Assembly (NCBI GenBank): GCA_027924585.1
Contig: BSBM01000186.1
Span: 3,348,001-3,412,000 of the forward strand
Direction: 5' to 3'
Source: Larix kaempferi
Taxonomy: Eukaryota > Streptophyta > Pinopsida > Pinales > Pinaceae
DNA length: 64,000 nucleotides
Below are positions 54,611 to 64,000 of this stretch, piece by piece. The notes beneath the pieces are model-generated. The model was not told the origin of the DNA, did no database searches, and saw nothing but the letters and a program-made list of their open reading frames with translations. The stretch's first letter is position 1. Each line of letters begins with the position of its first letter. The position numbers and the translations under genes are program-made.

Positions 54611-55830
54611 AATGTAATGTTAGAACTTCTGCACAATGATAACTACTGTGAGAGCGAGCTTCTCAACATGTGAATATCAAGTTTCAGTGTGAATAAGACC
54701 TTTACTGGCATAGTATATCACATTTTCTTGGGCGTTCTGGTATTCCTGAACCAAAATCATGGTGATAGTGGTGTTGAAATCAGCAAGGTATAGAATGTAA
54801 TCTCGATAGTAATTCGGCAGTTGGAGTACAGGGGCATGCGTGATGGCATGTTTCAAACTATCAAAAGATTGTTGAGCTTCATCATCCCAAATGAATGGGA
54901 CGTCCTTTTTCATCAATCTCATGTAAAACCCTGTGTCTTTTATGCGAAATTATAGACAAAATGCCTTAAATAAGTTGCTCTTCCCTGTAGACTCTGAAGT
55001 TCCATAATATTAATTGGAGGTGGAAGAGCGACGATGGCTTCCTCCTTCAAGGGATCAATTCAGATCCAGTCTTTTGAGACAATAAACCCTAAGAGGCATC
55101 GAGACTCAACACTAAAAATACACTTCTGAGGATTTAGATGGATATTGTACCATCTACACATGAGGAAAATAGCTGTCAGATGATCTATGTGGAACTCATG
55201 CTGCTTTGAGTGGGCAGAGAGGTCATCCAAGTAAGGTTCCACAAAGTCCTTCACATCATGGAAGGTGTACGACATGGCCCACTGGAATGTGGCACCAACG
55301 TTTTTAAGACCAAACAAAATTTTACGATACGCAAATGTTCCCCAAGGGCAGATGAATGCAATCTTATGTTGGTCGGCGGGGTGGATATCAATCTGGTTTT
55401 ATCCAAAAAATCCTTCCATAAATGAAAAGATGACACTTCCAGTACAATTGTCGATGATCTAGTCAATAAAGGGAGTCAGGTAGTTGTCTTTAGGACAAGC
55501 TTTGTTGAGATCCCAATAATCGACACACACACGAATGGTACCCTACTTTTTAGCAACAGGGACAATGTTTGAGGCCCATTCTGTCAATGGGACATGGTAT
55601 ATAAAGTTGTCCTGCAAGAGTTTGTTGATTACTGCCTTGATAACTGCAGTCTTTCGAGGGTGTACCAGTCACAACTTTTGGTGGTTAGGTTTGACATTAG
55701 GATATCTTTTGATTTCATGTAGATCAATGTTGGTGTCTATCCCAGGCATCTCCTCCTAGGTCTAAGCGAACACATCTCAAAATCGCTTGAATAAGGCTGT
55801 GTAAGCAATGACTTCATCAAGGGAACACTT
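54611..55830 (-). pseudogene. Gypsy reverse transcriptase and primary RNase H
   Basis: The minus strand gives EEMPGID, HEIKRYPNVKP, NKLLQDNFIYHVPLTEWASN, VCVDYWDLNKACPKDNYLTPFID and PWGTFAYRKILFGLKNVGATFQWAM. An intact catalytic YLDD (EPYLDDLSAH) and GFIVSKD follow. RNase H then begins with PFIWDDEAQQSFDSLKHAIT and ILYLADFNTTITMILVQEY. Breaks include TAA within GYNQID (about 55400) and stops around 54930-54960. Confidence 0.87.
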
Positions 55831-56498
55831 CTGGCCTAACTGAATGTGTTGCGCTACACTATGAGTAACCAAAATGTCTATCAAAGTGGTAGGCTCAATG
55901 TTGGCGAGGTTGCCTTTGGAGACCATTTAACACATGAGTATCGAGGACTAAGAGCCAGATTAGACATCCGGTGTGAAGATGGTGCTAATGCTATTCTCCA
56001 CAGTGTCCAAAAAGGGAACGAAAGATGAATGATGATGGAGGTCTTCTCACGGAGGATCATCCGCACTCATGATTTCCATAATGGACTCGTCAGAATGAAA
56101 AGTTTGTAGTAGGGGGTCAGATGATGTCCGCTATGGAGAAAAGGAAGTGGAGGACACAGCCAAGTGGTCCTCAAGTGCTGACTGGATAACCTTGTACATG
56201 ATTTTAGCAGGTGACATAGGCATGATGTCTCCAATCAAGTGTGTGGTGGCTTCGTCAAGTACAAGCGATGAATTAGTGGAGTTGGGGATAGATGACATCT
56301 GCGAGGAGATCATGTTCACCATGGAAACATGATTTGGGGATCCAAAGTAGGAAAGACGCCCATAAGGGATGAGTCCTTAATGAGGTCGACCCCCATGCTC
56401 TCATACTTTTGTGAAGATTGTCCAATTGATGAAACTTTATCGCCTGGGTGAGTAGCGGTGTCAGGTGTGCAGAAATCCAGTTGGTCGATTGTGATAAT
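55831..56498 (-). pseudogene. Gypsy protease-RT linker, decayed
   Basis: Low-similarity coding-like sequence between protease and RT (for example LGQKCSLDEVIAYTALFKRF near 55800). No separate domain is recognised. Confidence 0.45.
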
Positions 56499-56880
56499 TC
56501 AGCCTTGATGGGGGAATTGTACTATGCAGAAGACAGATGATGTGACCACAGTGATGGCATAAAACAAATTACGACCAAGCTGAATGTTGTAATCCAAGAG
56601 GGCAGCGACCACTTCCACGTTAATGGTTGTGGTCTTGCCCCCCAACTCGACTTCTAAAGCTTGTAACAACCCATGAGGTTGAAAGCCACGTCCGTTGAAG
56701 GCTCTCAAAGTGGTAGGAGAATGGTTCAACTCGGGAGAGCCAATGGCTTTCCAACATGAGATTGACATGACTAACGTAGAGGCATTGTTATAAGTCAAAC
56801 CTGCACTTCTCCATTCATGATCACATTGCTTTTTTGATGACACAAAAGGACACCATGGATTGAAGAGCTAGGTTGACTTA
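56499..56880 (-). pseudogene. Gypsy aspartic protease
   Basis: The product includes STLVMSISCWKAIGSPELNHSP, GRGFQPHGLLQALEVELGGK and LLDYNIQLGRNLFYAITVV, the fold of plant gypsy retropepsins. The active-site D-[ST]-G block expected just before VMSISCW is degraded (TYNNAS). Gag is not found further right; unrelated sequence begins by about 56900. Confidence 0.75.
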
Positions 56881-56899
56881 GATGACTTAGTGGTGGTAG

Positions 56900-57751
56900 T
56901 ACACTCTTCAGCTGAGAAATTTAATTATTTCTCCTGACTTCACCACATGTACGCTACTCTTTCTATAGAAAGCCAGTGCACAACTCAAAATATGCGCTGC
57001 TCTACTCAAGGACAACCAGCGCATACCTTTGGAAAAGTTGCGAACGCTTGTTGCAAAGCATAAAAGTTGTTCTCTGTGTGCTCCTCTTGTTGTATGAAAC
57101 TCACGCACATCTTAAGATGAATTCAAAAAATATATTAAGATTATGAATTGGGATTATTTGAAGTTGGTTCTGCAACTTCCCCAACCTCCCAATTCAACCA
57201 CCTATCGAATCCAACTGCCTACCTTATCCCATAAATACAAGGAGGATCCATGAGAGAGGGACTGAGAAGAAAGCCCTTAAGTGCTGTTACACTGGAGAAT
57301 TTCCCAAGTCATTGTGAAGAGCAGGAGCCCAGGATCCGGTTGCAGAAGCATCTTGACTGATCAGGTATATTGTACTGATTCATGTTTCTTTGACAATAAA
57401 AAGGTGGAGATACCCTTCTTGTACCAAATGGAATGTTTATTGGATTGTATGTTCATTTGTTTCACTATCTGATTGTAGTTGATGTTTGATTGTTTTCAAT
57501 ATTCATCATATTTATTATAGTTAAGATACGTTGAGGAAGGTTTCCTTTGTGTTGCAGGTTCATCATAGTGAAAGATCAAGCGAAAGACCAAGCGAAAGCT
57601 AAGACCAACCATCGATAAAAGGTACATATTTCGATGTCTTGATCTCTTTCATTTGTAGAAACTAAATGCAATGAAACGAATGTATTTACCTGTCACCCAT
57701 CCCAAGTTGGTAGTGTCTCTCCTCACTATAAGGTATAAATCCTAAACAACA
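56900..57751 (+). mobile_element. Candidate 5' LTR of another plus-strand gypsy element
   Basis: Ends in AACAACA two bases before a gypsy-type primer site. TATA-like CCATAAATACAAGG at about 57232. The left end is not located; it probably truncates the Tat-like element. Confidence 0.5.
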
Positions 57752-57754
57752 GAC

Positions 57755-57773
57755 TGGCGACTCTGCTGGGGAG
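57755..57773 (+). promoter_or_regulatory. Gypsy primer-binding site
   Basis: TGGCGACTCTGCTGGGGAG is a standard primer-site wording of plant gypsy elements, Tat/Ogre types in particular. Confidence 0.75.
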
Positions 57774-59540
57774 TAACCATATGTTTTTTTGCTTTAGGAG
57801 ACCTAGTTAGAATTTTCTTCTAGTATATTTCAGTCTATTTGTTCTCTTAGAGGTGTCATAGGTATTTATTACCTATTCTTTCTTGCTTGATTCATCCCAG
57901 TTTGCTATTGCAAAGCCTGTTTGTGTCCTTCTGAGACATGTGCACTGGTTTACCCTAGTTACAATAGTGCATCTTTCCTGATGAGTGCTGGTTTGTACAC
58001 TGAACAGTAGCGCATCTTTCTAGTGTACACTAGTTTCTGCACTACATAGTAGTGCATTTTCCTGTCTCTTCCAGTTTTCTGTTAGGGTTTGATTTTCGGT
58101 GGTTTGATTTCATTTCCAGCCTTTTGCTTTGCTTCCCTGACTGACCCATGAGACTTCTATGTCCTTTTGAGTCTTGTTTACCACTCTGAAGTCCTTTAGT
58201 AACTCTTTGCTTGCTTAAGTACTTGTTTAAAGTGTCTTCACTGTCTTGTATCCCTTTTTGAAGTTTGTGCACTACTCTCTTTCAGACATAGCTACACACT
58301 TTTGACCTAGTTGCTTGTTGCAGTCATAAAGACCTGTGTTCTTAACGTTGTAGTTTGTGGCAACAATAGCACACTTTCACTGTGTCTTATCCTTTCCATT
58401 AGGGTTTGACCCCAAGTTTGAGTCCTTAGGGTGATTTTGAAAGGTTGCTTGGTTTAGATACTTTCTAATTATCTTTTCAGTTCAGTCCAAGTGAGTTAAA
58501 TCCTTCTACTTTAGCTTTATTTTGAGTTCGTGTGTTAGTAGGCTCACTTTTTGGTTCTCTTGCCTACTCCTTTGCTTGGCTTACTGTTTTATTAAGGTTT
58601 TGGTGCTTAGGAGCAGCCTTTTAGGTTTTCCTTTCCGTTACGAGCGTCTCTTTTTCTTATTCCTTTTACACTTTAGTTCCAAGCCTAAAAGTTTTTCCTT
58701 TTGAAACAACTTGGTAGGTTGAGTTTGTTTCAAGTCTTTGATTTATTTGTTTGAACCATTTAAGGTGTTTGTCTTACTCACACTTTATGTTAGGTCTTAC
58801 TTGCTCTTTTACAAGTTCTTTTTCTTTTATAATTATCAGAAAAGACAAAGTGTTTTAAGTAGCTTAGTAGTAAGGTATATCATCATTTTGAAGTAGCATA
58901 GTTTGCTTTGATTTGAATTTTAAAAGAAAAATACAGAAAGAAATTTGATTTAGGATTGCCTAGTTTTCAGTTTTTGAAAGAGTATAAACGAAAAGAAAAA
59001 GTGTTTTTTCTGAATTTGAAAGCATTACTTTACATGCACTTTACTTTCCTGTCGAAACCATTCCACACACCGTACTACAACCCTTGAGTAAAAAGTAGCC
59101 CTTAAAAATAAATCTTAATAAAATTAACTAGCAACATTTTTCTTTTTAGGTATACACATCATCAACTACCTTAGGCTAGAGTTTTGGATTTAAATCACCT
59201 TAAACTATCTAAAACTGGCTTCATTACTCAACAATCGTAGTATGACTATCTATTAGGTAAATACATCTCTATCAAATAGTCCTGGGATGATCTACTAAAA
59301 CTAGAGTTAAGCACAAGGCTGTGGGAGATTGGAATTTTTGAGGATATCCCCTCACTTTCCTCTCAACCATACACCAGAGTTGACTCGTGTACGAGGGTCC
59401 TTACTAACTTCGAGCTTTGCTACCCTTCCCATACATTTCGACTAGGATGATGACTATCCCCCCAAGTTATTTCGTATTGGTGGTGGCCTTAGTATCATAA
59501 CCTTTTAGGGCTCTACACAGGGAAAAAACATACTTGACAT
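57774..59540 (+). other. T-rich leader-like DNA, no gene
   Basis: Many short frames and none coding-like. TAGTGCATCTTTC-like words recur (57970-58060). No gag, protease or RT is seen before the integrase that follows, so two different gypsy remnants may abut here. Confidence 0.45.
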
Positions 59541-60471
59541 CGCGGATGTTTTCTTGAAGGAGATCTTTTGATTACATGGGATACCCAAGGCAATCATTTT
59601 CGATCGAGACACGAAGTTCACTAGGAACTTCTGGAGAGCATTGTTCTCCAGTTTGGAGACCCAATTACAATTCAGTACCACTTACCATCCCCAGACCAAT
59701 CGAAAAACAGAATGAGTAAACCAAATCCTTGAGGACATGTTGAGGATGTATGCCATGAACAACCCCACCAAGTGGGAAGATTATTTGCACCTAGCAGAGT
59801 TTTCCTACAACAACAGATACCAAACCTCTGCCAAAATGAGCCCTTTCGAGGTACTCTACGGTAGGAAATGTCAGACACCCGTGACTTGGGATAGTCCGGT
59901 AGACATACTTATGTTAGGACCCGACCTACTAAAGGACTTGGAACAACTAGTCTCCAAGGTGAAACTGAACTTGAAAGAAGCACAAGACCACCAAAATATT
60001 TATGCGGACAAGAAAAGAAAAGACAAAGACTACCAAGTCGATGAACATGTGTTTCTAAAAATAAAGGCCAAATGAAGCTCATTGAGCTTAGGACGTTGCG
60101 GGAAAGTAGCCCCAAGATTTTGTGGACCTTTTGAAATACTGGCCAAAAAGGGTCTAGTGGCTTATGAGTTAGCCTTACCAGCTCATATAAAAGTTCATAA
60201 TATTTTTCATGCTTCATTGTTAAAGAAATATGTATATGATACTAAACATATCATTGATTGGTCCTTATTATAGGTGGAGCCCGAAGCGGAGTTCAGGTCA
60301 GAATCACTCCAAATTTTGGACAAGAGAGAGGTGCAGCTTAGGAGGAGGACCATTACTCAGGTAAAGGTGCAATGGAAGCACTTTGGACCAGAGGAGGCTA
60401 CTTGGGAGAATGAGACCACCATGAAAGAGGCATACCCAGCCTTGTTTCATGACCTCATTTCTAGCCCATAG
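59541..60471 (+). pseudogene. Chromovirus integrase C-terminal half with chromodomain
   Basis: Sequence blocks: IIFDRDTKFT, TTYHPQTNRKTE, AEFSYNNRYQTSAKMSPFEVLYGRKCQTP, then GPFEILAKKGLVAYELALP and HNIFHASLLKKYV. The final chromodomain has VQWKHFGPEEATWENE and ends at TAG 60469-60471. Chromodomains direct integration to marked chromatin in this gypsy clade. Three stops break the frame: TGA near 59716, TGA near 60072 (both likely from CGA) and TAG near 60271 (likely from CAG). The N-terminal half of integrase is missing. Confidence 0.87.
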
Positions 60472-60495
60472 AAACATCGGGACGGTGTTGTTTCT

Positions 60496-60508
60496 AAGTG
60501 GGGAGGGA
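60496..60508 (+). promoter_or_regulatory. Polypurine tract of the chromovirus
   Basis: AAGTGGGGAGGGA directly precedes TGTAATATCCC. Confidence 0.8.
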
Positions 60509-62030
60509 TGTAATATCCCAAATTTTGGACTAACTATTTCTATTGATAAATTGGGCCACAGCCCTAGCACATATGTTTTATTTTGAATATTGGGCATGGT
60601 CCCTAGAACCTATGATTTATTCTTTCATATATTGACATATTGGGCATGGACCCTGACTGACTTTTTTATTTGAGTGTATACTGGGCGAGAAGGCACTAAT
60701 GTTTTGATTATGTGTTTCAGCTTTGAAATGGGTACAAACCCTAATATACTGAGATGATCTTTTGTTACTTATTGTGCATAGCAATGATTTTACATGATTG
60801 ACTTATGAGTGTGTTGAGCGTGGACTCAGAAACACACATATAATCTACGTACTGGGCATAAGCCCCGATGTACCTAGAAGAATGTTTATGTATTGGGATT
60901 AAGCCCTGAGGTACATTGAGTGTTGGGCATAAGCCCTGGAGCACTCCAAGCTGGATAACTGAATATAGGATCCGAGGCCACTTGAATATTCTAGATGTAC
61001 CTCACAACCACATTCTAGCATTAGTGTTGAGCAGGAAGCTTTGGAATTGCACTAGCATAATGCCCATGTGAAAGTGTTGAGTTAAAAGGCTCTGAAGAGC
61101 ACTCAGGGTTACTAAATATCAAAGTGTTGAGTTGGAAAAACTTTGAATAGCACTTCTACTTTCATCACATTTATTTAAATTGATTAAATGATTCATCTTT
61201 TATCTATCATCAAATACTATGGGAACTACCATGTTAAACGAGGGAATCCAACATGTAAGAGAGAGACTAGAGGTGCCTATCCAAGCTTAACGAAAGACCG
61301 TCCAGGGAAGTGGACCTTACACTTAAATTGTTAAACAAAGTATCATGTGAAGATACAAGATTAACTATTATTATTAAGAATTTTAATAAATAATGATGTG
61401 ATTATTTATTTATAAAAGACGTTTATTGCATATAGTTTATGCATAGTGGGATGCCACATTATTTAGTATTAATAAAGTATTAATATTTAGTGGGTAGCCA
61501 CATTTGTAAATAATATTAAAAATGTATTAATACCTAGGTTAGAAATATTATTATTATAATTAGTGTTATTATTATTATGAAAAGTTTAAATTAAAATCAC
61601 TCATAGTTAAAACAAAGGAAAAGGCCTAGTTCAGGAGGACTAGATATTTGAGTAAATAATATCTTTTAAAATATTAATTATCTTAATTTAAAGAAACTAA
61701 ATATTCAACACTCATAATTCAAGACTCCCCTACATAAAAAGGAAAGATCCCAAGGTTGGGGATCATCATGCTTTTTCATTATCATTCTCTTATGGTAATC
61801 AGAGAGAAGTTTTGTGCTCCAAGAAGTTGAAGCAGTCTCACCTAATAATTCCAGATCTGAACGAGCAGTGAACCTAGGGCCTCTATCTCTTATTGCATGT
61901 TGGAACCAAGCTCGAGGGGTTGTAGTTAGAACCAGGAAAGGTCTAAGGGTCATGGTTGGGAGGAACATGGTAGCCCCAAAGTTATCCAGCTAAGCTTAGG
62001 ATATTTCTACACTAATTATTGTTTGAGTGT
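60509..62030 (+). mobile_element. 3' LTR of the chromovirus (right end uncertain)
   Basis: Starts TGTAATATCCCAAATTTTGG. A degenerate TGGGCATAAGCCC / TGGGCATGGNCCC word recurs many times at 60540-60950. A TACATAAAAAGG promoter-like box is near 61731. Splice-like CAG/GTATGAC occurs near 62070. No terminal CA could be fixed. Confidence 0.55.
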
Positions 62031-64000
62031 GCAGGCATCTACATGAGCAAGTTAAACTTCAAGACAACCAGGTATGACTTATTAACTCAACAGTTTAATT
62101 TATATGGAAAACTAGGTATTTAATTTAGGCTTTTAGATTAAAACTAATGGTTCAACATTATTTTAATTCTTAACCCAAATATTATCAAACTTAGAGGTTT
62201 TTCCTAGAAACCAATGGAGGGTCTAGCAGGCCTAGCCCAGCTAGCCTATGCTAGAGAACACCCCATCAACAAACTTAGGAACCCTACTATGGCTTTTCGA
62301 AGGACTTCTAACACTGTGTATTGTTTCCATTGTTTTCCCATATTAACTTCCAGGTTAGGGTTATTACGTTTTTAAATATTTATGTTTTCTGTTTGAATCG
62401 TCTTATCAATTCGTAGTGCAGGGATCACTTCTGCCTTTTAATTCTTTTATTGTTATTCTCTCTATGGTTAAGAATCATCAAATAGAAATGACAGTAGAAT
62501 CAAGTCAGACATCGAATCTCTTAGCCACACTACACATCAAATCGTATATTAAACAATAACAATAATTATTATTTTCTGTTCTTTCAAGCCAAAGTATCAT
62601 TCCACATTATCAACATCTCTACGACTTCAACCAAACAGTCAACCATTATATAAAAAAAAACAACAGATATTTTTCTCATGGATCGAATCCCACTACCAAC
62701 AAATGCATTCCATATCTTTAAACTATATTACTTTTAGCCCATAGAAATAGAAGTCAAGAGATCGAATCTCACTAACATTCCAGGAAGACCATGCTATCTT
62801 CAGAGTAGCCAAACATCGTAGTAGTTTTACACAGAAGCATTTACACATCCAACCAATCATTTTCGCTACCATTTAACAAAACACTTACATCCATTCTTTA
62901 AAACATAAAATGCAAGGCAAGGGAACGAATGCCTCTATTCTTCCATTAAAAGCAACCACCAGAAAACGTAGCGAGAAGAACCAAAGTGAAACCCCACGGG
63001 CATGTAAGAAGACCAGACAAGGGTTTTACTTCTCCTACCAACACATCCTATTCTGGCAGCTTTTTTAAAACTAATATTTTCAAACCCATTCAACAGACAG
63101 AGCCACGATAGCCACATGAAGGATCTAAAAATCTTAACCATTAATTCACATAGAGAAAACACAGAGTTTAGTTATCTTCAGTACAAGTTCAAAGTCTAAT
63201 AGAAAATGCAGAGGCAAACACTTCCCTATTCCTCAGACAGAGTCAACCCCAGCTCTTGATAAACACAAGTCATAGAAAAATCACGAATATCCTTTATAAA
63301 ATACTCAAACAATGACCTTCAGAACAAAAGCAGTGATAACAAACACAAAAAATAAAACTACTCTTACCCATAAGAAAATCCAGAGACTATACAATGTGCA
63401 AATCATTTATAGAATTATGTAGTAGGACATTTCCTCTATTCACAGGTCGAGGGTTTCTTTCAAAAAGAAATATGTAGACATGTAAACCCCAGGTTTATGT
63501 TGTGCATTATTACAAACAGCTTCTACAAAGTTCAGCATTGATCCGAATGGCCAAACCTCACACTAAAACCCTCTAGGGCCATTAAAACCAATAGATACAT
63601 TTCACAATGGTCCAGCTAATGGCGACCTCCAAGAACCCAAAAATTGTTGCAGTAAACCCAAACCGGGCTCACGAAGTTCCTCATAGAAATTACAAACAAT
63701 ACCACTCCACATAGGCGAGAGGAGGAGATAAGGAATGGTGAACTCTAAACTTACCATTTGCAATGCCATCAAGTCAAGTACTGGCGACCAACTAGTAGCC
63801 ACATAGAAGAAGAATGCCAAACAAGTGAACCATACAAAGTCAAAACCTGAGATTATTATCGAATTCTATCTAAATAAAATAGCAGGAAACGTAGTATAAA
63901 CCAGGGAGGGCATTAACTTCTTATTTTCAGTCACCATCTCTATATACGAAACCCCATATGGTGTGCTTACCATGAGCCAAGCTCAGGTCAGTACACGAAA
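62031..64000. other. No assignable feature
   Basis: AT-rich on the plus strand. GGATCGAATCYCACTA-like words occur at about 62512, 62683 and 62759. No frame resembles a known protein on either strand. Confidence 0.5.

Noticed and set aside
55251-55466. Small proteins opposite or out of frame with the gypsy RT
   Set aside because: Shadow frames; the true RT frame with the YLDD box covers the same bases.
57752-62030. One gypsy element from the 57.7-kb primer site to the 60.5-kb 3' LTR
   Set aside because: The sequence before the primer site does not resemble the LTR starting at 60509, and no gag to RT lies between.

Overview
The window looks like a repeat-rich stretch of a large land-plant nuclear genome, built mostly of nested LTR retrotransposons. 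Ty1/copia and Ty3/gypsy coding remnants, tRNA-primed LTR junctions, GT-AG-like exon edges and long AT-rich intervals support this. A gymnosperm-type genome is a guess. I see no intact host gene, no rRNA, tRNA or CRISPR, and nothing bacterial.

Layout. 1-3804: 5' part of a minus-strand copia-lineage element (leader, primer site, 5' LTR), cut by the window edge. 3807-4925: decayed ORF with a 3' end in oligo-A. 4926-10190: AT-rich DNA with small tandem duplications. 10190-11990: an extreme G/A-only tract. 12000-14187 and 28288-30448: 5' LTR/leader, gag and protease of a plus-strand gypsy element, split by a 14.1-kb insertion. That insertion (14188-28282) is a tandem retroelement with three 606-bp LTRs and two 6.1-kb internal regions. 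It has a primer site and polypurine tracts but no gag-pol (a LARD-like non-autonomous element), and each internal region carries seven successive tandem-repeat arrays. 30449-32437: minisatellite-like and unassigned DNA. 32438-33721: minus-strand coiled-coil ORF of unknown family. About 33960-56880: a minus-strand Tat-like gypsy element (candidate 3' LTR, antisense plant-mobile-domain-like ORF, RNase H, integrase, RT, protease). It is split by a minus-strand copia element (36042-50163, perfect TTAAC target duplication). That copia element is itself split in gag by a second, defective copia-lineage element (41405-48564). 56900-57773: candidate 5' LTR and primer site of another gypsy element. 59541-62030: integrase, chromodomain and 3' LTR of a chromovirus. 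62031-64000: nothing assignable.

The most interesting signal is in the copia-related lineage present as three sub-families: the LARD array, the elements at 1-3804 and 41405-48564, and the element at 36042-50163. Between pol (or its lost position) and the polypurine tract, each carries long arrays of short units that repeatedly form small inverted repeats. Stem sequences differ between arrays, yet both arms change together (GGAC/GTCC, GAAC/GTTC, AGACAT/ATGTCT; CCAGC/GCTGG, CCAGT/ACTGG). The 69-bp unit contains a TTCC-GAAA-GGAA hairpin. This suggests a conserved repeated RNA structure in a non-coding retroelement transcript. It is read by eye and has not been folded computationally.

Decay is also patterned: a 671-codon gypsy gag frame is broken by eleven TAG, one TGA and no TAA, as expected if CAG codons decayed at methylated CHG sites.
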